From NCBI RefSeq assembly GCF_900090045.1, contig NC_041784.1, forward strand, positions 1,185,501 to 1,249,500: a stretch of 64,000 nucleotides of DNA, given 5' to 3'. A program made the position numbers and the translations under genes. The notes below the pieces were generated by a model. It was not told the origin of the DNA. It saw nothing but the letters and a program-made list of their open reading frames with translations, and searched no databases. Positions 37,684-48,413 of the stretch are shown here, piece after piece. Each line of letters begins with the position of its first letter. The first letter of the stretch is position 1. Source of the DNA: Plasmodium malariae. Taxonomy: Eukaryota > Apicomplexa > Aconoidasida > Haemosporida > Plasmodiidae.

Positions 37684-40600
37684 TTATTTAGATGCTAAGA
37701 CACGAATTGCTGTCCCCATCTTCAAGGAATAATTGGCTCCGTAACTTGTATTCAATTTTTTCTTGTCCAGGGTATCATGAGCATATTTTTGTTGATATAA
37801 GAAAGGATAAGGGGGGAATTCGAACTCGTATTTAGACAAACTGTAATTGTTTAAACAACATATATTAAGTATGCTACACATTAATTTATCTTTTAATAAG
37901 TGTATATACGATAGAGGAATATTTGAAAGAATTTTCCTTTTTTTAATTTCTTCTAATTTATCTCTTAACATAATTAATTTGTTTGTATCATTCCATTGTT
38001 GAAGCATACGAAAAGCTCGTGATTCCTTTGTATATTCTTTTTGACGGTTAAAAATTATATGGTACATTTTATTTTTATTAAACTGATTAATTATGGATTC
38101 ATCCTGTATATGGTCATATAATAGATACATTTTATTTTTATTGTTGCACCATGTGTTCTTATTATTCTGATCATGGTCATTACAACTTTGTTTTTTTTTA
38201 TCTGTCGTCGATTTCGAATTAGATATATTCTCTATTTCTGCAAAGCATCTTACTATTTGTACTATTTTAATTTCTTTTTTAAATTTTTCAGTAATTTTGT
38301 CAAATATTTGCAATATTAATTTTATATCATCTAACTCAATAGATTCACATTTAAATAATTTTTTAAGTAGTTTCAATACATTTTTATTCGTTTTTTTTTT
38401 TTTTAATTTTTTATCGTAAGAATCAAAAAAAAATAAAATATCATGAAAACATTCTTCTGATTTAAAATTAGAAAAAAAATTAATTGTGTCAATTTTAAAC
38501 TTCTTTTCTTTTATATCAAGAATATCATTTATAGCATTTCCATATGCTCCTTCTCTTTTTACATTTTCCTCTCTTTTTAAATTCAAATATTTCTTCAATA
38601 TTTTGTCTACTTCATTATTTTTTAAATTATATTTATGAACGTTTTTTAACTGTTTATTCTCTTCTTTGAGTAGATGGTTTCCTTTCCTCCTTTTACGCCT
38701 TTCGACATTTACTTCGTCGCCTCGTTTGTCATTGTCTAGACTAATGCCTACGTCGATCCCTACATCATTGCCTACCTCATTACCTTCTGCGTCTTTTTTG
38801 TTCTCCCTTTCGCCTCCCATTCCTTTCTTTATTTCACTTTCCCTCTTTTTCTCTTTTTCCTTTGCCACCTTATGTTTCTGCCTCACTTTCACTTTCTGCT
38901 TAGGTTTAGGTTTTTTCCTTGCACTTGTTTTTTCCGCCACTTCCTTTTCCGCTTCTTCTTTTTCTACCTCTTCCACCTCTTCCACCTCTTCCACCTCTTC
39001 CACTTTTTCTTCCGCTTCTTCCTTTTCTACCTCCTCTACTATTTCTGCTATCTTTTCTTCCTCTTTTTCTTCTTCCACTTTTTTCTTCCGCTTTTCTTCA
39101 TCCTTTTCCTCCGCTTCGCCTACTTCTTCCACTTCGCCTACTTCTTCCACTTCGCCTACTTCTTCCACTTCGCCTACTTCTTCCACTTCTCCCACTTCTT
39201 TCACTTCTTTCACTTCTTTCACTTCTTCCACTATTTCCGCTTCTGCCACTTCTTTCACTTTTTCCACTATTTCCTCTTCTTTCACTTCTCCCACTTCTCC
39301 TACTTCTCCCATTTCTTTCACTTCTTCCAATATTTCCGCTTCTCCCACTTCTTTCACTTCTTCCACTATTTCCGCTTCTTTCACTTCTCCCACTTCCCCT
39401 ATTCCCTGCACGCATGATTTCGTTTGTGCTTCTTTTCCCTGTTCTTTTTCTTTCTCATACTGTGCTCCCATGCTCTTTTCATCCGTTTTCATTACAATTT
39501 CTGCTTGTAATTCTTTCTTCTTCACCCATTTACGTTCTTTTACTTTTTTCCTTTTATTGCTGTTTCTATTTTTTAATTCTGCTTCTTCTCTTTTCCCTTT
39601 GCTCTTTATCTTCTTCTTTTCTGTCTTGATATGCATTAATTCAATATTTTTTCTTTTTTTTGAAGACTCTTCTTCCTTGTACGTATTACTTTTTCCCTTT
39701 ATACCCATACTATTATATTTTTTCTTTTTTACATTTTTAGAAGTTTTATTTGTTCCCTGTCTTTTTTTAGCGTCGCTTAAAAATGAAATATGTACACCTT
39801 TGGATATACTTGATTTGAAACTATTTTTCGACTTTTTGTTCTTCAAATCCTTTCCTAAATTAATTAGATCGTTACATTTAGTGGAGCTCAATTTTTTCAT
39901 GTCTAATTTTTTAAGGTTAATGTAAAATTCATCTTTTTCCTCTTTCAATAGAATACCTAAATTACTGTTATCGTTTAGACCACTGGTATCATTTTTTATT
40001 GCTTCCGTAAGTTCACAAAACAGGCTTCTCCCATAGTTATTATCACCACGCCTATCAGACTCATTATCACCACGTCTATCAAAGTTGTTTTGACCACTTC
40101 TGTTGATGTTATTATTGTAATCATTGTTGTGTGCATTACTGCAGCCACTGTCATACCTGGGAGAGGTTTCACTTCCCTTTACTTGTACCGCTTCGCTAAG
40201 TTGAAAGGAAAGATTAGCATTCTTCCCAGGTTGTCCACTATGCATTTCCATACTTTTTTTACTGAAGCTTTTGGATTGACTAACCTCTATAGTGCTATTA
40301 TCGTTCATTTTTCCAATTTTTGAAGATGTCAAGCTAAGAATCCTTACCCCGATATTTGTTATTTTCCTTTCTTTTGGTGAATTTTCTTCTTCATTTTCAT
40401 TTTTTGAGACATTAATTCTATTAATTCCGTTTTCTTTATTTAAGTTTAGATCTTTTTTTCCCCCTTTAAGTTCTTTATTTTGCTTGAAGCTTTTTTTTTT
40501 CTTTTTTTGTTTTTTTAATTTTTGAAAATTTGAAAGTTCCTCTGACGGTGCCTTTACCGCATTTGCATTTTTACGAATGACTGATATTTCGGAACTTGTT

Positions 40601-41085
40601 CTTTTCTTTCCTCTTTCGATTTTTAAATATATCTTATCATTTCGACCATTTTTATCGTTTTGATCATTTTTTTTGTTTCGATCATTTTTATCTTTTCTAT
40701 CGTTTTTACCATTTTTACCTTTTGCGTCTTTTATATTATTCTTATCTTTCCTATTTTTCTTACCACTTTCGTCTTTTTTTGTTTCCTTACCTTTCGAAGG
40801 GAGCGCCGTATACTCCTTAATGTGTAAACTGCTGCTATTCGATAGTGTTTTTGTTTCTGTATTTGCTCCACCGTTTGTTGCTTTGTTTGTATTTATTTCG
40901 TTCCTTTGGTCCTCTAGGATTATTTCACGCCGTTCCTTTTCTTCTTTATATTCCTTTTCCTTTTTCTTCTTCTTTTTTTTTTTCGTTTCTTTTGTTATTT
41001 GTGTGAGTGGCTCCCTTTCCTTTTTATTTTTCTTTTCTCGAATTTCAAGTAACTCCATTTTTTTTTTTACCCTTATTTGATTCAT
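37684..41085 (-). CDS. large Lys/Glu-rich protein, unknown function
   Basis: A single-exon ORF of 1,133 residues, starting MNQIRVKKKMELLEI and very rich in Lys, Glu and Asn. Residues about 555-700 are an imperfect repeat of EVKEVGEAEIVEEVKE and EVGEVEEV blocks, encoded by CTTCTTCCACTTCGCCTA-like units on the plus strand. The C-terminal third (from about residue 860) is ordinary protein: helical segments such as FHDILFFFDSYDKKLKKKK and DDIKLILQIFDKITEKFKKE, then SRAFRMLQQWNDTNKLIMLR and a final Tyr-rich tail. The order of helices is loosely like a TFIIS N-terminal/LEDGF-type bundle, but I would not assign it. Many basic stretches suggest a nuclear or nucleolar location. The antisense and other-frame ORFs of 100-420 codons are shadows of the repeat. 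Confidence 0.7.
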   Translation of the reverse strand: MNQIRVKKKMELLEIREKKNKKEREPLTQITKETKKKKKKKKEKEYKEEKERREIILEDQRNEINTNKATNGGANTETKTLSNSSSLHIKEYTALPSKGKETKKDESGKKNRKDKNNIKDAKGKNGKNDRKDKNDRNKKNDQNDKNGRNDKIYLKIERGKKRTSSEISVIRKNANAVKAPSEELSNFQKLKKQKKKKKSFKQNKELKGGKKDLNLNKENGINRINVSKNENEEENSPKERKITNIGVRILSLTSSKIGKMNDNSTIEVSQSKSFSKKSMEMHSGQPGKNANLSFQLSEAVQVKGSETSPRYDSGCSNAHNNDYNNNINRSGQNNFDRRGDNESDRRGDNNYGRSLFCELTEAIKNDTSGLNDNSNLGILLKEEKDEFYINLKKLDMKKLSSTKCNDLINLGKDLKNKKSKNSFKSSISKGVHISFLSDAKKRQGTNKTSKNVKKKKYNSMGIKGKSNTYKEEESSKKRKNIELMHIKTEKKKIKSKGKREEAELKNRNSNKRKKVKERKWVKKKELQAEIVMKTDEKSMGAQYEKEKEQGKEAQTKSCVQGIGEVGEVKEAEIVEEVKEVGEAEILEEVKEMGEVGEVGEVKEEEIVEKVKEVAEAEIVEEVKEVKEVKEVGEVEEVGEVEEVGEVEEVGEVEEVGEAEEKDEEKRKKKVEEEKEEEKIAEIVEEVEKEEAEEKVEEVEEVEEVEEVEKEEAEKEVAEKTSARKKPKPKQKVKVRQKHKVAKEKEKKRESEIKKGMGGERENKKDAEGNEVGNDVGIDVGISLDNDKRGDEVNVERRKRRKGNHLLKEENKQLKNVHKYNLKNNEVDKILKKYLNLKREENVKREGAYGNAINDILDIKEKKFKIDTINFFSNFKSEECFHDILFFFDSYDKKLKKKKTNKNVLKLLKKLFKCESIELDDIKLILQIFDKITEKFKKEIKIVQIVRCFAEIENISNSKSTTDKKKQSCNDHDQNNKNTWCNNKNKMYLLYDHIQDESIINQFNKNKMYHIIFNRQKEYTKESRAFRMLQQWNDTNKLIMLRDKLEEIKKRKILSNIPLSYIHLLKDKLMCSILNICCLNNYSLSKYEFEFPPYPFLYQQKYAHDTLDKKKLNTSYGANYSLKMGTAIRVLASK

Positions 41086-41488
41086 AGTAGTCTAGTGTGT
41101 GAGAATATTCATGTTTTACTAAAATTTATAACAATAAATTATCACATGAACACATGTACATATGAATGCACGGACAAATCGAAAATATAATGTATAAATA
41201 GGCACAGATGTAAATGTGTCAACAGTGTTCATGTGTGCATATGTGAGTGTTACAACATATGAACATGCGATTGTACAAGTGTTGTAATGGTTAAATTGGT
41301 AAAATTTAAATATGAAAAATAATGAAAACGTAACTTTTTTTCTTTTCTTTTTTTTTTATAACGCGTTGAATGTATAACAACGTAAATATATGTCATGTGT
41401 ATATTAAAAGAAATGAACAAAAATCCGGAAATTAAAGTAATTACGCAATTATAGCCATTTCAAATTTATCCCTGCAAGCGTGTTCAAT

Positions 41489-41542
<54 letters not shown>

Positions 41543-42655
41543 TACAAATACATGTATATTCTTTTATTTGATAGCATTCTCTTTTTTTATGAACAATATT
41601 TTATGAACGTTATTTTATGAACAATATTTTATGAACATTATTTTATGAACGTTATTTTATGAACGTTATTTTATGAACATTATTTTATGAACGTTATTTC
41701 ATGAACGTTATTTTATGCACATTACTTTTTTTTATGTACATTATTTTATGAACGTTCATAAATATGTTAATAGGAAAAAAAAAAAAATATTGATGGCACA
41801 CAAAATAAGCACAATGTTGGTTTAATAAAGTTACAACACACATAAAAAAAAAAAATGTGTATACATATAAAGACACAAAATACATGTACACGTAAGGTTT
41901 TTTAATTATTTGTTTTCTATGCATAAAGAAAAAAACAACTCCAAACTTTTTTTTTTTTTTTTTTTTATTATAAGTAGCTAAATTGTAAAATCTTAAATAT
42001 GAGCTCTTTTTTATTTTCTTGGTTTGTAATATATATACATATATATATAAATATATATGCCCCCAAACTGGTGTTTAAATCTTGTATGAGGAAGGTGAAA
42101 TTACAAAATGGGCAAATGAGCAAGTGGAAAAATGAGAAAATTTCAACTTTCATACGCAACAATTGGGTGAAAAATTGGGGAACGTAAAAAAAATAAGTAT
42201 ATGTACAAAAATGTAAAGCATAAATAAAACCCTGCAAAGGGGAAAAAAAAAAAAAAAGAAAAGAAAAGAAAAATGAACTACATAAATAAATAAAATATGT
42301 GCAATGGTTTTTACAACATAAAGATGGAAATTTTACGTAAAAACTGAAAAGGTAAAAAGCGTATAGGAGTTGTTAAAGCAGAAAAAAAAAAAAAAAAAAA
42401 AGGGCATAAATAAATTAATGGGTAGAAAAAATTAACATGTAAGGAGCTTGAAAGGGACGAATGAACCCTTTAATCTTTCTTATTTTAAAGTTCTGTAATT
42501 TATAATTTTCAATTTGTAATTATCAATTTTCAGTTTTGCATTTTTTTCTTTTTTTCCTATTTTTCCTTTTTTTTACATATCATACGAGAGACACGATCAA
42601 CTTTCCCATTTCATTCATGGGCTTTCCTAAAAGGAAGAAAACATGAATTCACAAT
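41086..42655. other. intergenic with 14-bp repeat
   Basis: Spans the start side of the 1,133-residue gene and the 3' end of the RRM gene. A (TA)n tract lies at about 41505-41536 and a 14-bp array (TATTTTATGAACGT and variants, about ten copies) at 41590-41715. A plus-strand open frame at 41999-42187 contains one non-repetitive patch (KLVFKSCMRKVKLQNGQMSK) but no supporting splice sites; I do not call it. Confidence 0.5.
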
Positions 42656-43135
42656 TTACTGGTTGTCTTTTCTATATCTGTCCCTCATCAATGTTGTCAC
42701 GTGCTCTTTGACTGGTGTTATATTGTGATTAAAAACGTAATCTATGTATATTTCAATATATCGATTCCTTAAAAATTTTCGATTTAAAGCTTGACAAGCA
42801 TTTCTTGCTTCTTCTTCATCATCAAAGTAAACATATGCATGTCCTGTGGGTTTGTTCCCTAATCCTTTAATTATGTGAATAGAATGCTCTTCATTTGACA
42901 ATTTAAAATTCTTAAAAAATGTTTTTATTTCTTCTTGGGACACATCAAAAGGTAAGCCTCTCAATTTTAATCTTGGTAAATTAATTTTTAATTCCTGTAT
43001 ATTATGATATTCACTATGACATGTTTTTAAAAAACGTACATCATTCATAAAGGGATAAGTTACAGTTATTCTTGTATTGCAAATTATGCTAGGGCGATTT
43101 ATATATTTCCTTTCTTTAAACAATCTTAAAAACAT
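42656..43135 (-). CDS. single-RRM RNA-binding protein
   Basis: 159 residues. An RRM of the hnRNP F/H or RBM12 type occupies about residues 55-130: RNP2-like LKLRGLPFDVSQEEI, then RNP1-like GHAYVYFDDEEEARNACQAL and RYIEIYI at the last strand. The RNP1 aromatic positions are kept (AYVYF). The first 50 residues are basic with few acidic residues (MFLRLFKERKYINRPS), compatible with a mitochondrial presequence, but this is weak. The C-terminal 25 residues are basic. The role is RNA binding; the target cannot be read from sequence. The ATG follows a poly(A) leader on its strand. Confidence 0.75.
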   Translation of the reverse strand: MFLRLFKERKYINRPSIICNTRITVTYPFMNDVRFLKTCHSEYHNIQELKINLPRLKLRGLPFDVSQEEIKTFFKNFKLSNEEHSIHIIKGLGNKPTGHAYVYFDDEEEARNACQALNRKFLRNRYIEIYIDYVFNHNITPVKEHVTTLMRDRYRKDNQ

Positions 43136-43436
43136 TTTTGTTTCTTCGAGCGTTGCTCTTTTGGGAAAATTTTTTTTTTTTTTTTTTTTTTATGTGTAAA
43201 ATGTGCTATTCAACATATGAGAAAAGAACTAAATAAAAAAAAAAAAAAAAAAAATGGGGAAACAGATTACTATTCCAGGTTTCAGTTTTTAACTTACATA
43301 AAAATAACTCATAGGTGTAAACACACAATTCATTTAAAGATGTTACAAAATAATGGGGGATAAAAAAAAGAAAAAAAAAAAAAAAAAAGTGTCAACTTGA
43401 GAAGAAATAATACTAACACAATGTCATTCATTCCGT

Positions 43437-43707
43437 TTATTTGAAAAATTTTTCAGAAATAATTTCATAAAATGATCTGCGAACGGCACCCTGCTAAAAA
43501 AAAAAAAGAGCATACATAAAATATGTATATATATGTGCGTGTACAGAAGTATGTATAAATAAGTACGTATAAATAAGTACGTATAAATATGTACGTATAA
43601 ATATGTACGTATAAATATGTACGTATATATATGTACGTATACATATGTATGTATTTATAAGTATGCATAAGTTAAAACACTGCAATGATTCCTCTTAATA
43701 TCGACAT
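43437..43707 (-). CDS. candidate two-exon microprotein (26 residues)
   Basis: Exon 43681-43707 reads MSILRGIIA and meets GTGTTT; exon 43437-43490 follows TAGCAG and reads GAVRRSFYEIISEKFFK then TAA. The join is in phase. The product would be a tiny basic amphipathic protein resembling a small mitochondrial subunit. The intron is a GTACGTATAAATAT microsatellite. The donor is non-consensus and the length is extreme, so confidence is low. Confidence 0.25.
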
Positions 43708-43991
43708 TTTCTCGGAAAAATCGGAAAAAAAAGAAAACATTTTATAAGAATATTTTTCCCCTAAAGCAAACGAAGCTAATTAAAATTGCATAGTAATAGT
43801 ACATTGAAATATTGGAAATGTGTTAACAGGTACTCTTTGCATTTACGTACAAATATATGTACATATATGTATATACATATATATACATTTGAAAAAATTC
43901 TGAAAATTTAGCTTTAGCGTATCGTACCACGTAGCTGAAGAGTATCTTTTTTTTTTTTTTTTTTTTTTCTAAGAAGAAAAATTTACAACTA

Positions 43992-44387
43992 ATGAACATG
44001 GATGATAACAGCAGCTGTAGTACTCGTTTAAAAAAAATAGAAGAAGAAAAAAGAAACATAAGTGGGAATAATTTAAATTTGTTGTTAGGAGATTTGAAAA
44101 TGATGACAGCTTATGAAATGTCATCTGAATGGAAAGATACAAATATGATGAACGAATGTTTTAACAACTTTTCGTGGTTTGATTCAAGAATTCTTAAAAA
44201 CATACAAAATTATTTAAATGCAGATGATGTAGAAAGATCAAAAATTGATTATGCGTATAATACCTTATTCCCAAAACCAATTGATATAAAAGATACTAAA
44301 TTAAATATGATGTCCTTATGGATTAAATCTCGAATACATTATAATAATTCCTTTTTTCCTTTACAATTATCCTTATATGATGTGTGA
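43992..44387 (+). CDS. small protein of unknown function
   Basis: A 131-codon single-exon ORF beginning MNMDDNSSCSTRLKKIEEEK; the second ATG (43998) is also possible. Composition is ordinary, with no low-complexity insert, and contains NNFSWFDSRILKNIQNYL and MMSLWIKSRIHYNN. No signal peptide or membrane span. No family recognised. The codon use and lack of homopolymers make it clearly coding. Confidence 0.65.
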   Translation: MNMDDNSSCSTRLKKIEEEKRNISGNNLNLLLGDLKMMTAYEMSSEWKDTNMMNECFNNFSWFDSRILKNIQNYLNADDVERSKIDYAYNTLFPKPIDIKDTKLNMMSLWIKSRIHYNNSFFPLQLSLYDV

Positions 44388-45205
44388 AATGTGTATAATA
44401 CATAAGCACATTGTGAAGCTTCCTTCGCGTACATACATGTACACGTACAGGAATATATGCACACAGGATAATACAACGACGTGTTCCACATTATTGAATG
44501 TATTTAATTATTATTACTATTGCAGTCGCTACTATTATTTTTATTTTATTTTTATCTTATTTTTATTTTATTTTATTTTTATTTTTTTTATTTTATTTTA
44601 TTTTTATTTTTTTTATTTTATTTTATTTTTATTTTTTTTATTTTATTTTATTTTTATTTTTTTTATTTCATTTTTTCTTTTTTTTTTTGTTACAACTGTT
44701 AAAGGCTTAACACAAGCATAATATAATTAGACATACACAAACATCAGTAAAATGAGAAATTAATAAAAAAAAAAAAATTTCTTTTTTTTTTTTTTATATG
44801 TTGTATGCATAAAAATTGATAAATTTTTCAAGTAAAAAAAAAAAAAAATAAAGTCTATACATAAACTACGAAGATGAAAGAAACGAATAACAGCTCCATG
44901 AATAGAAGACTCTTCATAAAAATTTCAGTCAAATGGTGGCAAAAAAAAAAAATAAAGTAAAATAGATAAGTATATGTGTAAATAAATAAATAAAATAAAC
45001 GTAAATATAAACATGAAAGAAGAGAGGCGTAACAAAGAGGTTAATCTGGCATTACGAATTCTATTATTCATTTATACGGCCTACTTTTTTTTTTTTTTTT
45101 TTTTTTTTATACACATGTTTTGTCATTATTCATGTATACAATTTGTATTTTTCATTTTTTCAAGAATTTCCATGATGTGCTTTCATTATTTGTAAAGGGA
45201 AGCAC
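44388..45205. other. intergenic with T-rich repeat and two tiny ORFs
   Basis: A TTTTATTTTATTTTTATTTTTTTTA-type array lies at about 44535-44670. Two small plus-strand ORFs of normal composition follow: 44874-44960 (starting MKETNNSSMNRRLFIKISVK) and 45013-45195 (starting MKEERRNKEVNLALRILLFI, then a poly-Phe tract). Either may be an exon or a microprotein; neither has clear splice partners. Confidence 0.3.
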
Positions 45206-47010
45206 TTAAGAGACAATATCGTTAATCTTCTCCTTAAATTTGTTGATGTTATCATAAAATTTATCAAGAACATATAGAGGGACGTCAAGAGCTTCTTTTA
45301 TGTAAGTATTAGAGCAAAATTCATTATCTTCCAGTTTTTCTTTGTCTATAAGGTGGGAGGGGAATCAGGGGAATGGAATTAAAAGTGAGGGATAAATATT
45401 ACTGCGGAGATTTCGCGCTAGAGTGCTCATGGGTGTGTATACGCACATGTGTACGCGTATGTATGTACGTATGTATGCAAATGTAAGTATATGAAAATAC
45501 ACGTATGCAGGTATGTACGCGTACATATTTGTACGTATGTGCACTTCTCATATGTGCAATGTTTTGCTTAAAAGGGTATCCCGTATTAAGGGAAGCTCTT
45601 CACACATGTTTGCACTTGTGAAGAAGGAAATTAGAAGGGTGTATAAGTGAACGAATGAAAAGGACGAATAACCGCTAATGATCGAAATCGAGCAAAAAAG
45701 GAAGGTGTGTTTTAATTTATTAAAGTGCAAAGATCATAAATATTACCCTGTATCACTTCATCACTGGTAGAAAATAAGTGTGTTGGTGATATGGCTGTAA
45801 AGCTATTGGTAAAGGTTAAATTTACAGGAAAAGAGGAAAATAAAAAAAGGTATTCAAACATATGATAAATGGAAAAAATATTGTCAAACATGTATTTTAT
45901 TATATACTTCGCTTCATCATATTGTAAAAGTATAATTTCCTTTTCGTCATAATTTTCTGTATTTATATCGGTCATGTGTACATTGTTGTCTTCTAAATTA
46001 TTATTATTTTTATATTTATTATAATGCTGGTTTGAATTATCAGTTTCTCCTACGAATTTAGTCTTTATGTTCTTTTCATCAACACATGTTTCTTTAGGTA
46101 AACTATTCCTACTGGCTTTATTGCCTACATCTTTGTTACTCCTTCCTTTGTCACTCCTCCCTTTGATGCTACTTCTTATTTTCTCACCCATATTCTTATC
46201 ATCCTCCGTTGTCCTTTTATTTTGTTCAATACATTCTCTATTTAAACTGTCGACTGTTGGAATGTCTAATTCAGCCGAATTGGCGATTCTTACCTTTTCT
46301 ACTGACTCTTCATGATATTTAATATTTTTCTCTAACAAACTTATAAAATAGTTTACAGTTTTTTTTTTTTTATTATTTTTTTTCCCTTTTAAATTTTCCA
46401 TAATTTTATGCAAAGTCATAATTACAATTGATATAAATAGATTTAATTTGTATATATTTAATTTTATTTTATTTGCGTATATGATGGCGTCCATTATTAT
46501 TTGTGTTAATAACTTATGCTTTTTTGTGTATTTCATATTGTTTTCATTCTTGTATAAATATTTAAATATTTCTCTACTAATCAGTTCGTTCTCATCATTT
46601 ATGTATTTTTCACTGAAGAGATGATTATTTTTACCATTTTTTTTTTTTTTTTCTTCTCCTTCCTTTAACTCGTTTGTATTTAAAGAAGATAACAAACTAG
46701 TGGTTTTTTTAATTTCCTTTTCATCACCTTGCCTGTTCATATTGTTTACGTCTGACATTTCATTCTTTGGACATTCTTCTTCCTCATGAGTAGATAACAG
46801 CAAATCGTCATCTTTTTTTTCTTTTTCTACCCTACTTTTCGTTATCAAATAATCATTTGAATTGAAAAATAAATTATTCGAGCTACCCAAAGTTAACAAT
46901 TTGTAAGATCCTCCTTTTACTGCTCGGACAGTTTTAAGAAGATTCAATATTTCTTCTAAATTTTCTATGGAAAAGAAAAGTACTATGTCTTCACGATAGC
47001 ATTTTTCCAT
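45206..47010 (-). CDS. protein of unknown function (two exons)
   Basis: Exon 1 is 45747-47010 and ends at GTAATA; exon 2 is 45206-45345 after CACCTTATAG. The join is in phase (one base plus two), giving 467 residues. The protein begins MEKCYREDIVLFFSIENLEE and has two conserved-looking parts: residues 1-45, and about 140-215, where LLTQIIMDAIIYANKIKLNI is followed by a hydrophobic helix. Between and after are Lys/Asn/Glu-rich inserts. The C terminus (ALDVPLYVLDKFYDNINKFK) is helical. No known domain recognised. It is divergent from the next gene cluster to the right. Confidence 0.7.
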
Positions 47011-47107
47011 AGTTGCAGTTTTTCAAGCAAAATAAGAGGCGTATGAAAAGTGCAGACACGGCTTTGGCTAATTAAAAGAGAGTGTTTTAAAGTTCCTTTT
47101 TATCTTC

Positions 47108-47362
47108 ATATCGTTTTACAAGCTCGTACAATATTTACTGTGCATATTATTATGCAGACTCGTACAATATTTACTGTGCATATTATTTTGCAGACTCGTA
47201 CAATATTTACTGTGCATATTATTTTGCAGACTCGTACAATATTTACTGTGCATATTATTTTGCAGACTCGTACAATATTTACTGTGCATATTATTTTGCA
47301 GACTCGTACATATTATTTTGCAGACTCGTACAATATTTACTGTGCATATTATTTTACAGACT
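47108..47362. repeat. 36-bp direct tandem repeat
   Basis: About six copies of a 36-bp unit, CAGACTCGTACAATATTTAC followed by TGTGCATATTATTTTG. One copy, at about 47302-47323, lacks an internal 14 bp. The copies are head to tail with no spacers. The array lies about 100 bp upstream of the minus-strand gene that starts at 47010. Confidence 0.9.
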
Positions 47363-47549
47363 TTTATGCTTTTTTTTTTTTTTTTTATATCCATCCGCAA
47401 CGAGGCAGCAAATACCCGTGCGCGGGTAAGTATATATATATATATGTATACGTTTATACGTATATTTGCACGCTCACATGCTCGTATGTGTACATTGCGT
47501 GCTAAAAAGTACAGTCCAATAGCACTTTATTCAAACTAAATTATGTTAA

Positions 47550-47624
47550 ATGGACGCAAAAATATTTGTGTGTATTCACAAATGTGGAGAGAAAAAAAAA
47601 CATGCACATGCAAGAAATTATATG

Positions 47625-47658
<34 letters not shown>

Positions 47659-47789
47659 ATAAATCATTTACTTGTAATATTGTACCTTATAAAAATATTC
47701 TGTATGAGCAAAAATTTAGAATTTCTATCCTGAACAGTGCAGGAAGATTTTACATTTCTAATAACAGCGAAATGCACATACCTTTATGA
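47550..47789 (+). CDS. candidate small basic protein
   Basis: A 79-codon ORF beginning MDAKIFVCIHKCGEKKKHAH, with a poly-Lys run from an A tract, then YKNILYEQKFRISILNSAGR and a short polar end. The last part has a vague resemblance to the beta-strand of small ribosomal proteins, too weak to name. Composition is better than the surrounding DNA. No splice sites were needed. Confidence 0.3.
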
Positions 47790-48413
47790 GAGGAGAAAAA
47801 AAGGTATTGTAATAGATACTATTACTTGAAAATAAAAATATACTTTTGATAAAAAAAAAGCGATACCTTTAATTTAAATGTTTTTTGTGTTCAAAAAAAG
47901 GCTATACCTTTAATTTAATTCATTTTTTTTTTTTTTTTTTTTGTTTTCTTCCCTTTAAGAGAAAATAGAGTACTCACAAAAAATTTGAGAAAAACAACTA
48001 ACATTGCTTGCTAAGGTTGAAAAATATAACCTGTTCAGAACTCAAAAAATATCAGGAATGTAAAATATAGATCAAAAAGAAAAAAAAAAAAAATAAAAGA
48101 CGTATCTACATTTACATAAAATGAAAAATGCATTTTCACACTTCCAATTGTTAAGATTTGAGAAATTACCTACAGTTGAACGAGGGGAAAAGAATAATTG
48201 TTAGCCCCATTGTGTAGAGGAGCGTACTTTTTATTTGCTTCTTCATGTATACATGTACGTCTACATATACCTATACGCGTACTTTCTTTCATATGCTATT
48301 CATAAAAATGCATATTTTTTCTCCTCAAATGGGGCAGCTCTTAAAGCAAAACAACAAAATTGCGCTTGAGAACTTTCTTCATTAGTGTAATATGCCTTAT
48401 CAGGTGAGGAAAA
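47790..48413. other. intergenic, nothing recognised
   Basis: Poly(A/T) runs and AT-rich single-copy DNA upstream of the COA1-like gene. I see no supported gene. Confidence 0.5.

Noticed and set aside
38666..39925. Plus-strand ORF of 419 codons and other-frame ORFs of 105-236 codons
   Set aside because: Shadows of the Glu/Val/Lys repeat of the minus-strand 1,133-residue gene; Ser/Thr/Phe/Leu-only composition.
47108..47362. CRISPR-like 36-bp repeats
   Set aside because: Copies are directly adjacent with no spacers, and the genome is eukaryotic.
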